64,000 bases of DNA from Clostridium kluyveri (GCF_001902295.1 NZ_CP018335.1:3844001-3908000), one strand, 5' to 3'. Shown: positions 46,061 through 55,599, counted from the stretch's first letter. The notes: a model not told the origin generated them from the sequence alone. Program-made: numbers and translations.

Positions 46061-46642
46061 ATGAAATACTTCAACATATGTATAGATATTGACGGAACAA
46101 TTACAGATCCCTACTGTTGGTTGGATATGGCCAACAAATACTTTAAAAAAAATATATCAATTGAGGAAATCACCCAGTACAGGGTAGATAAAGTTATGGG
46201 AGTAACCAGAAGTGAATATGTAGATTTTTATAATAAAAATAAATTTGAACTCCACAGCGGAAAAGAACCTATAAGAAAAGATGTAAAAAAAACTATTCAG
46301 GAACTTATAAAAACAAATAACATTTACTTTGTAACTGCCAGGGAAAAAGATCTTGAAATTCTCACTTATCACTATCTAAACAAACACAACATACCCTATG
46401 ACGGAGTTTTTGTACTTGGTACTTCCTACAAGGTGGATACTGCCATAGACTTAAAATGTGATGTATTTATAGAAGATTGTTATGAAAATGCTCTGCAGTT
46501 ATCCAAGAGTGGATTTAAAACATTATTAATAGATACTAACTATAACCGCTTTCCATTAAATGAGAACATCACAAGAGTATTTAACTGGACTGACATATAC
46601 AATATTTTAGAAAAAATGCTATTACAGAAAAAAGTCATATAA
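46061..46642 (+). CDS. HAD-superfamily 5'-nucleotidase-like phosphatase
   Basis: A 193-residue HAD enzyme: motif I ICIDIDGTITD, motif II YFVTARE, and motif IV FIEDCYENA. It resembles the 5'(3')-deoxyribonucleotidase / YqfW group, so a nucleotide monophosphate substrate is likely. GAGGAGTTG precedes the ATG. The promoter lies in the divergent gap to cwlD. Its stop codon is inside a terminator hairpin. Confidence 0.85.
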   Translation: MKYFNICIDIDGTITDPYCWLDMANKYFKKNISIEEITQYRVDKVMGVTRSEYVDFYNKNKFELHSGKEPIRKDVKKTIQELIKTNNIYFVTAREKDLEILTYHYLNKHNIPYDGVFVLGTSYKVDTAIDLKCDVFIEDCYENALQLSKSGFKTLLIDTNYNRFPLNENITRVFNWTDIYNILEKMLLQKKVI

Positions 46643-46652
46643 TAGCATTTTT
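46612..46652. terminator. Bidirectional terminator
   Basis: AAAAATGCTATTA and TAATAGCATTTTT are perfect 13-bp arms. The HAD gene stop codon (46640-46642) lies in the right arm. The A- and T-runs let it end the convergent EamA gene too. Confidence 0.8.
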
Positions 46653-46664
46653 AAAAATAAAACC

Positions 46665-47552
46665 TTATTGTGCTTCATCCTTTGAAGCTATAAACACTGC
46701 AATTATTATTAATATTCCACCTATAAAAAAACCGGTGTTCAATTGCTCTCCAAGACAAAGCCAGCCTAAGATAGAACCTGTGACAGGCTGAAAAAACAAA
46801 AATAAGGATCCCATTCCTGCATCCATTAATTCAATACCTTTATTCCAGAGAAAAAATGCTGCTGCAGTAGATATAACTCCAAGATACAATATTCCAAGCA
46901 AAAACTGCCTGTTATATAATATAAAAGAAATATTTTCATGCTGTAAAAGCATTAATGGAGTAGTAAATATTAATGCAAACAATATTGCATAGGTGGTTAT
47001 AGTTAAAGAATCAAAACGCTTTGATGCCACTTTAACATAAACAGATAAAAGTGCCCAGGTTACAGCTGCCCCAACCAACACTATATTGCCTAAAAAATGC
47101 TTTAAAAACATTGTATCAAGGCCTATAACTATAACAACACCTAATGTAGCCAGTACTAGGGAGATTATTTTCTTTCTGGTAAAGGCTTCCTTCAATATAA
47201 ATCTGGCAAACAAAACAACAAAAACCGGTGTAGATGCTGTAATTAAAGCCCCTGTATGCGCATCAGACAGTTGTGTTCCTAAAAACTGCATGAATATAGA
47301 TATAAAATATCCAATAAAACCTATCCAAGCTATCAGGAGCCAGTCCCCTTTTTTTATAACCACTTTACGCCTTTTTTTATGTTGAAAAGCCCTAAGTATT
47401 ACAAATAGCACTACAAAGGCAATGGCATACCTAACCCAAAGTAGTGTAATAGGAGATACAAATTCTAAAATATATTTACTAAGTACATACATTGATCCCC
47501 ATATAGAAGCTGCAAGAAACAAACATAAAGATCCAATCAATTTTTCCTTCAT
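46665..47552 (-). CDS. EamA-family (DMT) transporter
   Basis: A 295-residue protein with ten membrane helices in two EamA repeats (AASIWGSMYVLSKYILEFVS; second starting near LVGAAVTWALLSVYVK). Such proteins export amino acids or other metabolites. ATG 47552 follows GGAGGATAT; eight more codons upstream lack support. Two very short ORFs with ribosome sites lie in its leader (47587-47691). Confidence 0.88.
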   Translation of the reverse strand: MKEKLIGSLCLFLAASIWGSMYVLSKYILEFVSPITLLWVRYAIAFVVLFVILRAFQHKKRRKVVIKKGDWLLIAWIGFIGYFISIFMQFLGTQLSDAHTGALITASTPVFVVLFARFILKEAFTRKKIISLVLATLGVVIVIGLDTMFLKHFLGNIVLVGAAVTWALLSVYVKVASKRFDSLTITTYAILFALIFTTPLMLLQHENISFILYNRQFLLGILYLGVISTAAAFFLWNKGIELMDAGMGSLFLFFQPVTGSILGWLCLGEQLNTGFFIGGILIIIAVFIASKDEAQ

Positions 47553-47586
47553 TTTAAATATCCTCCGTCTTTTCATTTAATGGTAT

Positions 47587-47628
47587 TTAATATCTAAAAT
47601 GAGGCGCCCCGTCGTAATAACTGTCCAT
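47587..47628 (-). CDS. Short leader ORF 2 before the EamA gene (MDSYYDGAPHFRY)
   Basis: Thirteen codons starting at ATG 47628, with GGGATGAGG directly before it, ending about 35 nt ahead of the EamA start codon. It is in the same frame as leader ORF 1 and separated from its stop by four codons. It may be a regulatory leader peptide, or both pieces may be one small ORF with an internal stop. Confidence 0.4.
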   Translation of the reverse strand: MDSYYDGAPHFRY

Positions 47629-47640
47629 CCTCATCCCAGA

Positions 47641-47691
47641 TTAAGAATAGACGGATGGTTGATCATTTTCAAACAAATTTAAATAATACAT
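47641..47691 (-). CDS. Short leader ORF 1 before the EamA gene (MYYLNLFENDQPSVYS)
   Basis: Sixteen codons with an excellent AAGGGGG site 8 bp before the ATG at 47691. It lies about 90 nt upstream of the transporter start. The position and ribosome site suggest a translated leader; no database match was attempted. Confidence 0.45.
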   Translation of the reverse strand: MYYLNLFENDQPSVYS

Positions 47692-47818
47692 ATTAAAAGC
47701 CCCCTTGAAATCAGATTGTTAAATCAATAGATTTTAAATTATATTTTTATTATTTATATAATAATATTGCCTTAAACAAATAAAAGTCAAGCCTTTTAAA
47801 AATTTTCTTCGGATAAAA

Positions 47819-47846
47819 AAAGAACTTATATTTCTATAAGCTCTTT
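47819..47846 (-). terminator. Terminator of the Hsp20 gene
   Basis: AAAGAACTTATA and TATAAGCTCTTT pair with one mismatch around TTTC. On the minus strand a TTTTTTT tract follows. Confidence 0.85.
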
Positions 47847-47904
47847 ATATGATAAATTATAAGTTTTTAGGCGTGTAATAAAGTATGGGCATTTAATCTA
47901 TGCT

Positions 47905-48303
47905 TTAAATTCTTCTTATGTCAATGCCTTTTTTAAATCCTTTTTTTACATTAAGATAAATAATGGTTATTCCATCCTGTGCTCTGTAGTCTATACTTTC
48001 AATTCTATCTCTCATTTTTAAACCTATAGGTAAATTGCAACTAACAGAATAATCATGAGCATCTACAACACTCTTGCCACTTACTTGTACATAATCATTC
48101 TTTAAGACAACGTTAACATCCTCAGGTCTTATTCCTACAGTTCTGCAAACAGCTTTATAACCATTTGGCGCTTCTTCCCAGCGACTAGGAACGATATCTT
48201 TATTTTTGCAATCATCCATCAAATCGTGAGGCTTATCAAACCATTTCCCTAAAATTTCATCTACTGTATCAAAATCCTTATACCTTGTTAAAGAATTACC
48301 CAT
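47905..48303 (-). CDS. Hsp20/alpha-crystallin-like small heat-shock protein
   Basis: A 132-residue protein with an alpha-crystallin-type beta sandwich: GYKAVCRTVGIRPEDVNVVL, DYVQVSGK, SVSCNLPIGLKMRDRIESID and a terminal TIIYLNV. The C-terminal IxI-like tail is IDIRRI. The N-terminus is short and the conserved A-x-x-x-n-G-v-L core is altered (AQDGITII), so it is a divergent member. GAGGAGGGA precedes the ATG. It is a single gene. Confidence 0.78.
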   Translation of the reverse strand: MGNSLTRYKDFDTVDEILGKWFDKPHDLMDDCKNKDIVPSRWEEAPNGYKAVCRTVGIRPEDVNVVLKNDYVQVSGKSVVDAHDYSVSCNLPIGLKMRDRIESIDYRAQDGITIIYLNVKKGFKKGIDIRRI

Positions 48304-48555
48304 AAAAATTCCCTCCTCATTAAAATTTATTCTTGATAAATTATTTCTTTTATATTTTTTAATATTCTTACTTTTGGCAGTTCGTGAGTTTGTTAAATTA
48401 TTATCATTATTTAATTTAATTATACTACTATAATATTCATATGTCTATATAATTTATAATTTTTTTATAAATTTTCGTTAAAAAATACACATATTTTAAT
48501 GCAATAATTTCTTCATCAAAACATGTGTACTTAATAAATGGTGTAAAATCCATCA

Positions 48556-51045
48556 TTACTCTATTTCTCTAAGCCTCTCTACAACACTGCATCTGGTAGA
48601 TACTCTATATTGAATTTCGGGGGTAATAACACATATAAAAAATATTATTATAATGCTGCACAACAACTGTAGATAGGGATATGAGAAAACTGCATAATCT
48701 GCCTGCTGCTGAAATAATTTAAATAATCCAAAGGTAATAACACTTCCAAATAATCCAACTAAAACTGTGGTCATACCTGCATATAATATTCCTTCAAACC
48801 TCAACATTTTTCTCATCTGCTTTTTAGTCATACCCAGGCTCTCCATTATGGCAAATTCATGCCTGCGTACCATAATACCAGTTGACATAACATTGACAAA
48901 ATTAAGCACTCCAATAAGTGCCAGTATTAAAGTTACTCCCCCTCCTAAAATATACATGGTTATCTTAGCATCATGCATCATTTCCTGCTGCTCTATTTTA
49001 GAAATACGGGTAATTTCATGATCATTATCTGTAAGAGACTTTATTTTCTCTAGAGCCTGTTTTTCAAAATTGTCCTCCACATCAATGTTTACTTTATATA
49101 CAAAAGGATTAGCTGCTAATTTTTCAAGAGCTTTATTTGACATATAAATATTAGGAGCCATTCCTCCTCCTGCATACTGAAATCCCCAAGGGATAAATCC
49201 TCCCAAGGGTATTTTTAAACTGGTCTTTGTAGATTCAATAGTAACATCCATTTCATTTACACCAGAATAAATCTCTGGATTGTCTGTTCCAATCAGTGCA
49301 AATTCCCCTCTCTCAAAAGCTTCAACATCTATAGGCTTTTTTCTGCCTTTATTAAATTCTTCAATATAACTGCTGTCAATCCCTATGATATATCCAAAAA
49401 ACACCTGTTGTATATTTTTTTCTGTGGTATTTTCTTTAATATTAAATCTCTTCATGAACCATTTTACATGTTTTTCAAACTGCTCTGGACTATATTTCAT
49501 ATGCATTCCTTCAAGAGAGGTGGTATGCAAAGCAGTTATCCCTTCTATGGATTTAATTTTTTTAAAAAAATCCTTATTGAATTTTTGCTTCTTTTCACCA
49601 GTAGTACCTATACTTAAAGTGTTATTTTCAAGGATAAAATCATTTTTCACATAAGATGCAATAAAATTATCCATATTCATACTGGAGATCAAACAGGTAA
49701 CTGTCATGAAAGTAGTAATGCCTAGAAATAGCGATATAAACACTATAAAAGCACGCTTTCTATTGCGGAAGATATTACGCCATGCCATTTTGTATAATTT
49801 TCCTCCATCTACAGAACGCTTTATCTTTCCTTTTAAATTTATTCCGGTATAGTTCATAGACTCAATGGGAGTTATTTTTCCTGCTATTTTTGCAGGCTTA
49901 TATGCTCCAATCAGTGTAGTAATCAGTGCAAAAAATGCTCCTCCTATAAAAATTAAAGGATTAAAAGATATTTCAACTCCTGTATCCAGATCAACCGTAC
50001 TTAAGGCCATGGGAACTGCCAGAAAAGATAGAATAGCTCCAAATACAAGTCCTAACGGAATTCCCACTGCAGATAATCTAAGTGCCTGACCTTTTACTAT
50101 ATTGCTTAATTGTCTAGGGGTAGTGCCAATGGTTTTTAGAAGTCCATAAAACCTAGTATCCTTTGAAATTGAAATGTAGAGCACATTGTAAATAAGCAAA
50201 TAACCCGTAAACATAATAAAACATATAATAATTCCAAAGGCAAGTAAAGTGTAAGGTAAATCCTCATTATTTGTTTCATCATATATAGGTGAGGTTTTAA
50301 TTTTTTGATTTCCAGCGATAGATAAATCTTTAACCAGCTGCTTATTGTATTTATTAATATTTTTACTGTCTTTATAAATTACAGATGCAGCACCATTTTC
50401 TTTAACTGACATTCCATTTTTCTCCGCAAATTCCTTAGATACAAGCATTACATCCGTATTTCCCGAACGAATATTTACATAGTCTTTAAAATACCCTGAT
50501 AATACAAAAGTCTGGCTTTCAAATTTATTATCTTCAGTATTTACAGAAAAATCAAGTGGCATTTTCATTCCTATTGTAGGATTTTTAACACCCATATTTT
50601 CAAGCATCCACAGTGGAACCATGATTTCATTGTACTTTTTAGGGTAATTTCCTACCACATTGGTATTTGTAGGGACTCTAAACTGCTCCCACTCAGTTTT
50701 GTCATACCAGTATAGGCTGGCAGACATATTTTTCATTTTAGAGGTATTTTTCACTCCTGCCACATAGCTTTGAAGTCCTACAATTTTTACATAGTCTAAA
50801 GATTTTAATTTTTTAATTTGGTCGTCAGTGACCCTTGTAACTGCAGCATGGGCTTCAGTTCCCATAAGTCGTACCTGTTGAATCTTATAGGATTTTAAAA
50901 AACTCATGCCTATACTAAATATAAAAGTAATCAAAAGTGCAGTAAGGGTAACCGCAGCAATTACATATATATTTCGGGACTTATTTGTGTGCACCATTCT
51001 TTTGGTAAGTTTTTTTACCACTGCATTGTTATTATTTTGAAACAA
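48556..51045 (-). CDS. ABC transporter permease with two FtsX domains
   Basis: An 829-residue permease: a first membrane helix (about 28-52), a large extracytoplasmic domain, three helices ending near 390 (FtsX repeat 1), a further helix near 435-455, a second extracytoplasmic domain, and a C-terminal FtsX repeat (LNFVNVMSTGIMVRRHEFAI, ESLGMTKKQMRKML). This MacB/SalY-like layout fits export or detoxification of peptides rather than import. The start is a TTG after GGAGGGGAG. It follows the ATPase gene by 12 bp. Confidence 0.88.
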   Translation of the reverse strand: MFQNNNNAVVKKLTKRMVHTNKSRNIYVIAAVTLTALLITFIFSIGMSFLKSYKIQQVRLMGTEAHAAVTRVTDDQIKKLKSLDYVKIVGLQSYVAGVKNTSKMKNMSASLYWYDKTEWEQFRVPTNTNVVGNYPKKYNEIMVPLWMLENMGVKNPTIGMKMPLDFSVNTEDNKFESQTFVLSGYFKDYVNIRSGNTDVMLVSKEFAEKNGMSVKENGAASVIYKDSKNINKYNKQLVKDLSIAGNQKIKTSPIYDETNNEDLPYTLLAFGIIICFIMFTGYLLIYNVLYISISKDTRFYGLLKTIGTTPRQLSNIVKGQALRLSAVGIPLGLVFGAILSFLAVPMALSTVDLDTGVEISFNPLIFIGGAFFALITTLIGAYKPAKIAGKITPIESMNYTGINLKGKIKRSVDGGKLYKMAWRNIFRNRKRAFIVFISLFLGITTFMTVTCLISSMNMDNFIASYVKNDFILENNTLSIGTTGEKKQKFNKDFFKKIKSIEGITALHTTSLEGMHMKYSPEQFEKHVKWFMKRFNIKENTTEKNIQQVFFGYIIGIDSSYIEEFNKGRKKPIDVEAFERGEFALIGTDNPEIYSGVNEMDVTIESTKTSLKIPLGGFIPWGFQYAGGGMAPNIYMSNKALEKLAANPFVYKVNIDVEDNFEKQALEKIKSLTDNDHEITRISKIEQQEMMHDAKITMYILGGGVTLILALIGVLNFVNVMSTGIMVRRHEFAIMESLGMTKKQMRKMLRFEGILYAGMTTVLVGLFGSVITFGLFKLFQQQADYAVFSYPYLQLLCSIIIIFFICVITPEIQYRVSTRCSVVERLREIE

Positions 51046-51057
51046 CTTCTCCCCTCC

Positions 51058-51723
51058 CTACCCTACAATTTTACCATCTTCAATATGAATAATTTTATCT
51101 GACAGTTGTGCTATTTCCTCATTATGGGTAATCATTACTATAGTTTGATGAAATTCCATGCTTGTGGCTTTTAAAAGTCCAATTACATCCTGACTTGTTC
51201 TGCTGTCTAAATTTCCTGTAGGTTCGTCTGCCAGTATGATAGCAGGCTTGGCAGCTAATGCCCTTGCAATAGCCACCCGCTGCTGCTGTCCACCGGACAG
51301 GTTGTTTGGCAGTGCATTGAGTTTCTCCTCCAGTTTCAACATTTTCACAATTTTATCCACAAAATTTTCATCCACTTTGTTGCCGTCAAGCTCAATGGGA
51401 AGAACAATATTTTCATAAACATTCAGTATAGGCACTAAATTATAATTTTGAAATACAAATCCAATACTTCTGCGCCTAAAAACAGTAAGTGATTCATCAT
51501 CCATAAGAGATAACTCTTTTCCATCTACTAGTACACTTCCGGAAGTGGGTTTATCTAATCCTCCAAGCATATGTAACAAGGTAGATTTGCCACTGCCAGA
51601 AGTGCCTACAATAGCAGCAAACTGGCCATCTTCTACAGTTATACTTACTCCATCTAAGGCTTTTACAATAGTGTCTCCCGATCCATAATATTTTTTTAAT
51701 TCATTCGTTTTTAATATGTCCAT
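51058..51723 (-). CDS. ABC transporter ATP-binding protein (LolD/MacB-type)
   Basis: A 221-residue ATPase with Walker A GTSGSGKST, Q-loop FQNYNLVP, signature LSGGQQQR, Walker B IILADEPTGNLDS and switch His in MITHNEE. The EPTGNLD sequence is typical of the MacB/BceA exporter group. ATG 51723 follows GGAGGAAAT. It lies between the sensor kinase and the permease. Confidence 0.95.
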   Translation of the reverse strand: MDILKTNELKKYYGSGDTIVKALDGVSITVEDGQFAAIVGTSGSGKSTLLHMLGGLDKPTSGSVLVDGKELSLMDDESLTVFRRRSIGFVFQNYNLVPILNVYENIVLPIELDGNKVDENFVDKIVKMLKLEEKLNALPNNLSGGQQQRVAIARALAAKPAIILADEPTGNLDSRTSQDVIGLLKATSMEFHQTIVMITHNEEIAQLSDKIIHIEDGKIVG

Positions 51724-51868
51724 ATTTCCTCCTTCCAAAATATAATTAAGTATAATATTTTTAGTAGTATTATACTTATATATTACAGTGGAAATATCTC
51801 ATGAATCTCTCAATTTTAAAATAAAATATCACAGTATTGAGATATTGAGAAAGAGAAAAAAGCAGCTG

Positions 51869-52924
51869 CTAAAACTGCCTTTCATTAGGTAGAAATACAG
51901 AAAAGGTTGAACCCATGCCTACCTTAGAAGTTACCTTTATATATCCTCCCTGTGGTGAAATAATCTGGCGGGAAAGATAAAGTCCTATGCCAACCCCATA
52001 TATATGTTGGACTTCCTCTTCACGGTAAAACCTCTTAAATATATTAGTTACATTCTGTTTTGCAATGCCTTTTCCCGTATCACTAATATCAATTTTTGTA
52101 TACATCTCCCACCGAGTTACTTCAACAGAAATCTTTCCTCCTTTTTCTGTATACTTTACTGCATTGTCTAAAATATTAAAGAGAGCTTCAGCTGTCCATT
52201 TTCTATCATGAAATACTTTAATATGAGGATCACAGTTTATTGTTACTTCAATATTTTTCTTTTCTGCTGGGAGAACAATACTGCTTAAAGCCAAAGCTAG
52301 GGTATCATACAATGGTATGGATTCAATATAAAGTGTAATAGCTCCTATTTCCAATCTAGACATTTTCACCAAAGACTGCATTAAAAAATCCAACTTATTA
52401 ATTTGAATTTCCATAGTCAGCAAAAACTCCCTTTGCTTTTCAGCGGGAAGCTGTGACTGAAGCAGGGTAGAATTATACATTTTAAGGTTTGCCACAGGGG
52501 TTTTTACTTGATGTGAAATATCTGAAACCATTTCCTGTATAGCCTGTTTTTCATTTTCATTTCTACTGCTGTTTTCCCTCATAATCTTATAAAGGCGTCT
52601 TAACTTTACATGAATTTTAGCAATTAAATCTTCAGATTCCATATGGAAGGCAATTTCTTCTTTTCCATTCATTATATCTTCAATACACTGACTTATTGAA
52701 TCAGAAAAATCAACTATCTTTTTTCTTACAAGTAAAATAAATATAAAAGCCAATATAACAAAAGATGTGATAAATAAAAATGCACTAGCCCTTATAATCC
52801 AGTGTTGAAAATAGAAAAATACAGCTGTAATAAAACATACTCCAAGTATAAAAAATGAAATGCCAATTCCCCTATAGATATTACTTATAGACACTTTCTT
52901 TTTCAGCATTTTTCGTTTATCCAC
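51869..52924 (-). CDS. Sensor histidine kinase, intramembrane-sensing type
   Basis: A 351-residue kinase with two N-terminal helices joined by only about 10 residues (around FQHWIIRAS), so there is no extracytoplasmic sensor domain. The H box is MVSDISHQVKTPVANLK; the ATPase has ILDNAVKYTEKGG, DISDTGKGI and VGIGLYLSRQI. Such kinases usually sense through an associated ABC transporter. The GTG start overlaps the response-regulator end by 22 bp, implying coupled translation. No HAMP domain is evident. Confidence 0.88.
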   Translation of the reverse strand: MDKRKMLKKKVSISNIYRGIGISFFILGVCFITAVFFYFQHWIIRASAFLFITSFVILAFIFILLVRKKIVDFSDSISQCIEDIMNGKEEIAFHMESEDLIAKIHVKLRRLYKIMRENSSRNENEKQAIQEMVSDISHQVKTPVANLKMYNSTLLQSQLPAEKQREFLLTMEIQINKLDFLMQSLVKMSRLEIGAITLYIESIPLYDTLALALSSIVLPAEKKNIEVTINCDPHIKVFHDRKWTAEALFNILDNAVKYTEKGGKISVEVTRWEMYTKIDISDTGKGIAKQNVTNIFKRFYREEEVQHIYGVGIGLYLSRQIISPQGGYIKVTSKVGMGSTFSVFLPNERQF

Positions 52925-53583
52925 ATATACCCCATACCATAAACTGTTTTTATGTATTTTCTATTTTCACTCTCAATTTTTCCCCGAAGGCGATTAATAT
53001 TAACAGTAAGAGCATGTTCATCAACAAAATTTCCATGACAGTCCCATAACTTTTCAAGCAATACTTGTCTTGTAAGTACTTTATTGGGATTTTCTATGAA
53101 TACCTTCAACATTTTATATTCCGTGGGGGTCAATGTAATATATTTTCCTTCCAAAGTTGCTGTGAACCTATTAAAATCCAGAATAAAACTGCCCTGTGTA
53201 TAAATATTTTCTCCTGACTGTTTATTACATCGCCTTAAAATAGCTGCTACTTTTTTTCTGAAGATATTAATATTAAAAGGCTTTGTAATATAATCCTCAG
53301 CACCTAATTCAAAACCCTTCATAACATCTTCTTCCATATCACGGGCAGTTAAAAATACCACAGGAACATCTCTTCGGGATTTTATTTTTTTGCAAAAATC
53401 AAAGCCGCTTCCTTCAGGCAAATTTATATCTAATACAACTAAATCGAAGTCCGTATCTCTTATATTTTCCTCGGCAGAAGGCATATTATATGCCGAAATG
53501 ACTTCATAGTTATCTAATTGAAGGTTATAACACAGCCCAGAATTTAGCATAATATCATCTTCAACAACAAGGATTCGCTTCAC
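52903..53583 (-). CDS. OmpR-family response regulator
   Basis: A 226-residue regulator with a receiver domain (RILVVEDDIMLNSG, phosphoacceptor Asp in DLVVLDINLPEGSG, TARD, Lys in YITKPFN) and a C-terminal winged helix (ITLTPTEYKMLKVFIENPNK, DEHALTVNINRLRGKIE). GTG 53583 follows AGGAGGAGTG by 10 bp; an upstream GTG lies in that site. It is first in the set regulator-kinase-ATPase-permease. Confidence 0.93.
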   Translation of the reverse strand: MKRILVVEDDIMLNSGLCYNLQLDNYEVISAYNMPSAEENIRDTDFDLVVLDINLPEGSGFDFCKKIKSRRDVPVVFLTARDMEEDVMKGFELGAEDYITKPFNINIFRKKVAAILRRCNKQSGENIYTQGSFILDFNRFTATLEGKYITLTPTEYKMLKVFIENPNKVLTRQVLLEKLWDCHGNFVDEHALTVNINRLRGKIESENRKYIKTVYGMGYMWINEKC

Positions 53584-53710
53584 TAAAATCACTCCTCCTA
53601 AATAAATCTTTTAAACACATACTAACCTTAATTAATTTTACTGTCAAACGATAAAAAACATATGTGCAGAATACAGATAAATTATTAATAAATTTACTCT
53701 GTAAATAAAG

Positions 53711-53740
53711 AAAGAGCCTCATATTACATTAAGGCTCTTT
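53711..53740 (-). terminator. Terminator of the 46-residue gene
   Basis: AAAGAGCCT and AGGCTCTTT form a perfect stem, followed by TCTTTATTT-type sequence on the minus strand. The stop codon of the small gene is beside the right arm. Confidence 0.85.
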
Positions 53741-53869
53741 TCTTACTGATTTATATTTTGATTTATCTCTATCTTCTAGATCTATATACTGAAAATCTCC
53801 ATTTGAGTTCTTCTTTATGCCTAACTTTTCATATTGTTTATTTTTTACTTTACGCTTATTAACCATCAT
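53729..53869 (-). CDS. Small basic/charged protein, 46 residues
   Basis: A 47-codon frame with GAGGTGAT before two adjacent ATG codons, and a perfect terminator hairpin at its end. The product MMVNKRKVKNKQYEKLGIKK continues with an acidic, Tyr/Asp-rich half ending in SVRKEP. There is no membrane segment. I do not recognise a family. Both signals argue for a real gene. Confidence 0.7.
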   Translation of the reverse strand: MMVNKRKVKNKQYEKLGIKKNSNGDFQYIDLEDRDKSKYKSVRKEP

Positions 53870-54271
53870 TATCACCTCTGAATTAGTATGTATACTAACT
53901 TATTGTTTTATACTCCTTTAGTTGCCTTTTCTCTACTGATAAGAGGTATACCCATACATTGAATGTCCTCTTTTTGATGTTTCTATTGCAGTTGTCAGAC
54001 CGCAAATATATTCTACATTAAAAGAAGTTTTTATATCATGATTCAAAGCTAAAAGCTTTTTTAAACCCCAAATCTAACGCAGGTTTTCCTGAATTGTAAA
54101 ATGAATTGCAGCCCATTAACTTTATTTGAGTCATAAAATTTTAAGTTAAATATATATGTCCAGGAGGCTGCATCCTGGCTTACAAAAAGATTGGTGAGGA
54201 GCCAGTCTTTTTGTTGCGTTGTTTTTATCAGACATTTATCCTTAAAACGTTGGCGGCAGAATGGAGGATAT
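53870..54271. other. Gene-poor stretch between small gene and IS30 remnant
   Basis: It contains a 7-2-7 inverted repeat TTAGTAT-GT-ATACTAA (53883-53898), probably the operator of the small gene. On the minus strand a 40-codon open stretch without a start (including EYICGLTTAIETSKRGHSMY) ends near 53.93 kb and looks like a gene remnant I cannot name. A hairpin with arms AAAAAGATTGG and CCAGTCTTTTT lies at 54184-54212, near the IS end. Confidence 0.5.
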
Positions 54272-55599
54272 ATGTCTAATTTTTTTACCTATGAAGAAAG
54301 ACTTGAGTTGCAGAAATATCTGAAAAAAAGTCTTTCCTTTAAAGAAATCAGCTGCAAATTGGATAAAAATCCAACTACGATATCAAGAGAAGTACGTAAA
54401 TACTGTTCTGAAGTTGCCACCGGTTATCCTGGTTTCCCTTTTAATTCCTGTAAGAACCGTTTTAACTGTCGAATAAAAAAAGTCTGTGGCAAGGAATGCT
54501 CCAGAAAATCAGATATCTATTGTAAACTTTGCACTTCGTGCAATGACAACTGTTCTCAATTTGTAGAAGAGATCTGTACCGCCAGATTCAGAGTTCCCTA
54601 CGTTTTGTAACGGATGTGAAACGATTGGTAAATGTACACTTTTGAAGAATATTTACGATGCGGAGCATGCCCATATTAAAGCTTATGAAGCTATTTCAAA
54701 GTCACGAAGTGGCTTATGTATATCTGAAGATGAAATCAGCAGACTTAATAAGATTATTTCACCTCTGGTTCAAAATGGTCAGTCTGTGAATCAGATCTAT
54801 ATCAATCATAAGGATGAACTGATGTGCAGCGAAAAGACCATTTACAATTATATTGATGCATGCCTGTTTGATGTCAGGAACATTGATCTTCCCAGAAAAG
54901 TTAAGTTTCGTGAGCGATACAAAAAGCCTGAATTTAAAGTAGATAAAGGCTGCCGCATTGGTCGCAATTATGAAGCATTTGGAACTTTTATGGATAAGAA
55001 TCCTGACATAGCAGTAGTACAAATGGATTCTGTCATTGGTAGTAAAGGAGGTAAATGTCTTTTAACTATTCATTTTGTAGAATGCAGTCTTATGCTTGCT
55101 TTTTTAAGAGAAGCAAACACATCAAAATCTGTGATTGATGTATTCAATCAACTTGATAGTACCCTTGGGAAAGACTTGTTTAGCAAACTATTTCCAGTTA
55201 TTCTTACTGATAACGGAAGTGAATTTTCTAATCCCAAATCGATTGAATATAGGAACATTTCCTTTGCTGCGTACGCATGTATTTTACTGTGATGCGGGAA
55301 GTCCCTATCAAAAAGGAGCTATTGAAGTAAATCATGAACTTATACGTCGTGTACTTCTAAAAGGAACGAGTTTTAATCAGCTTACACAGGATGATATTAA
55401 TTTAATGATGAATCATATCAATTCCTACAAAAGAAAAAAGCTAAATAATCGTAGTCCCTACGAAACATTCAGCTTTTATCATGGAGAAGAAGTTTTACAT
55501 AAGCTTGGATGTGCACCAGTTGCCCCCAGTGATATCATGTTAAAACCTGCTCTTCTCAAAAAATAATAAATTTGCGTGCCGCCAACCATCTATTTGTCT
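54230..55599 (+). mobile_element. IS30-family insertion sequence, decayed
   Basis: The transposase remnant (54272-55566) is bracketed by short inverted matches: AGACA then GTTGGCGGCA (54230-54258), and TGCCGCCAAC then TGTCT (55577-55599). I use these as inner landmarks; the true ends could lie somewhat outside, and no target duplication was resolved. Confidence 0.6.
54272..55566 (+). pseudogene. IS30-family transposase, two frameshifts
   Basis: The frame starts with a good GGAGG site and an IS30-type HTH (SFKEISCKLDKNPTTISREV), followed by a cysteine-rich segment (RKSDIYCKLCTSCNDNCSQF). A one-base shift near 54605 (after RFRVPYV) moves to the frame carrying CNGCETIGKCT and the catalytic part (IAVVQMDSVIGSKGG, ILTDNGSEFSNP). 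A second shift near 55255 leads to HVFYCDAGSPYQKGAIEV with the last catalytic Glu. DDE residues are all still readable, so the decay is recent. Function would need two frameshifts, so it is called broken. Confidence 0.85.

Noticed and set aside
47587..47700. Guanidine-type or other riboswitch before the EamA gene
   Set aside because: Some GC-rich pairing is present, but I could not match a known riboswitch consensus, and the two short ORFs with ribosome sites explain the conserved-looking sequence better.
53905..54060. Minus-strand 40-codon frame with EYICGLTTAIETSKRGHSMY
   Set aside because: No start codon or ribosome site and no family I can name; reported only as a possible remnant in the gap entry.
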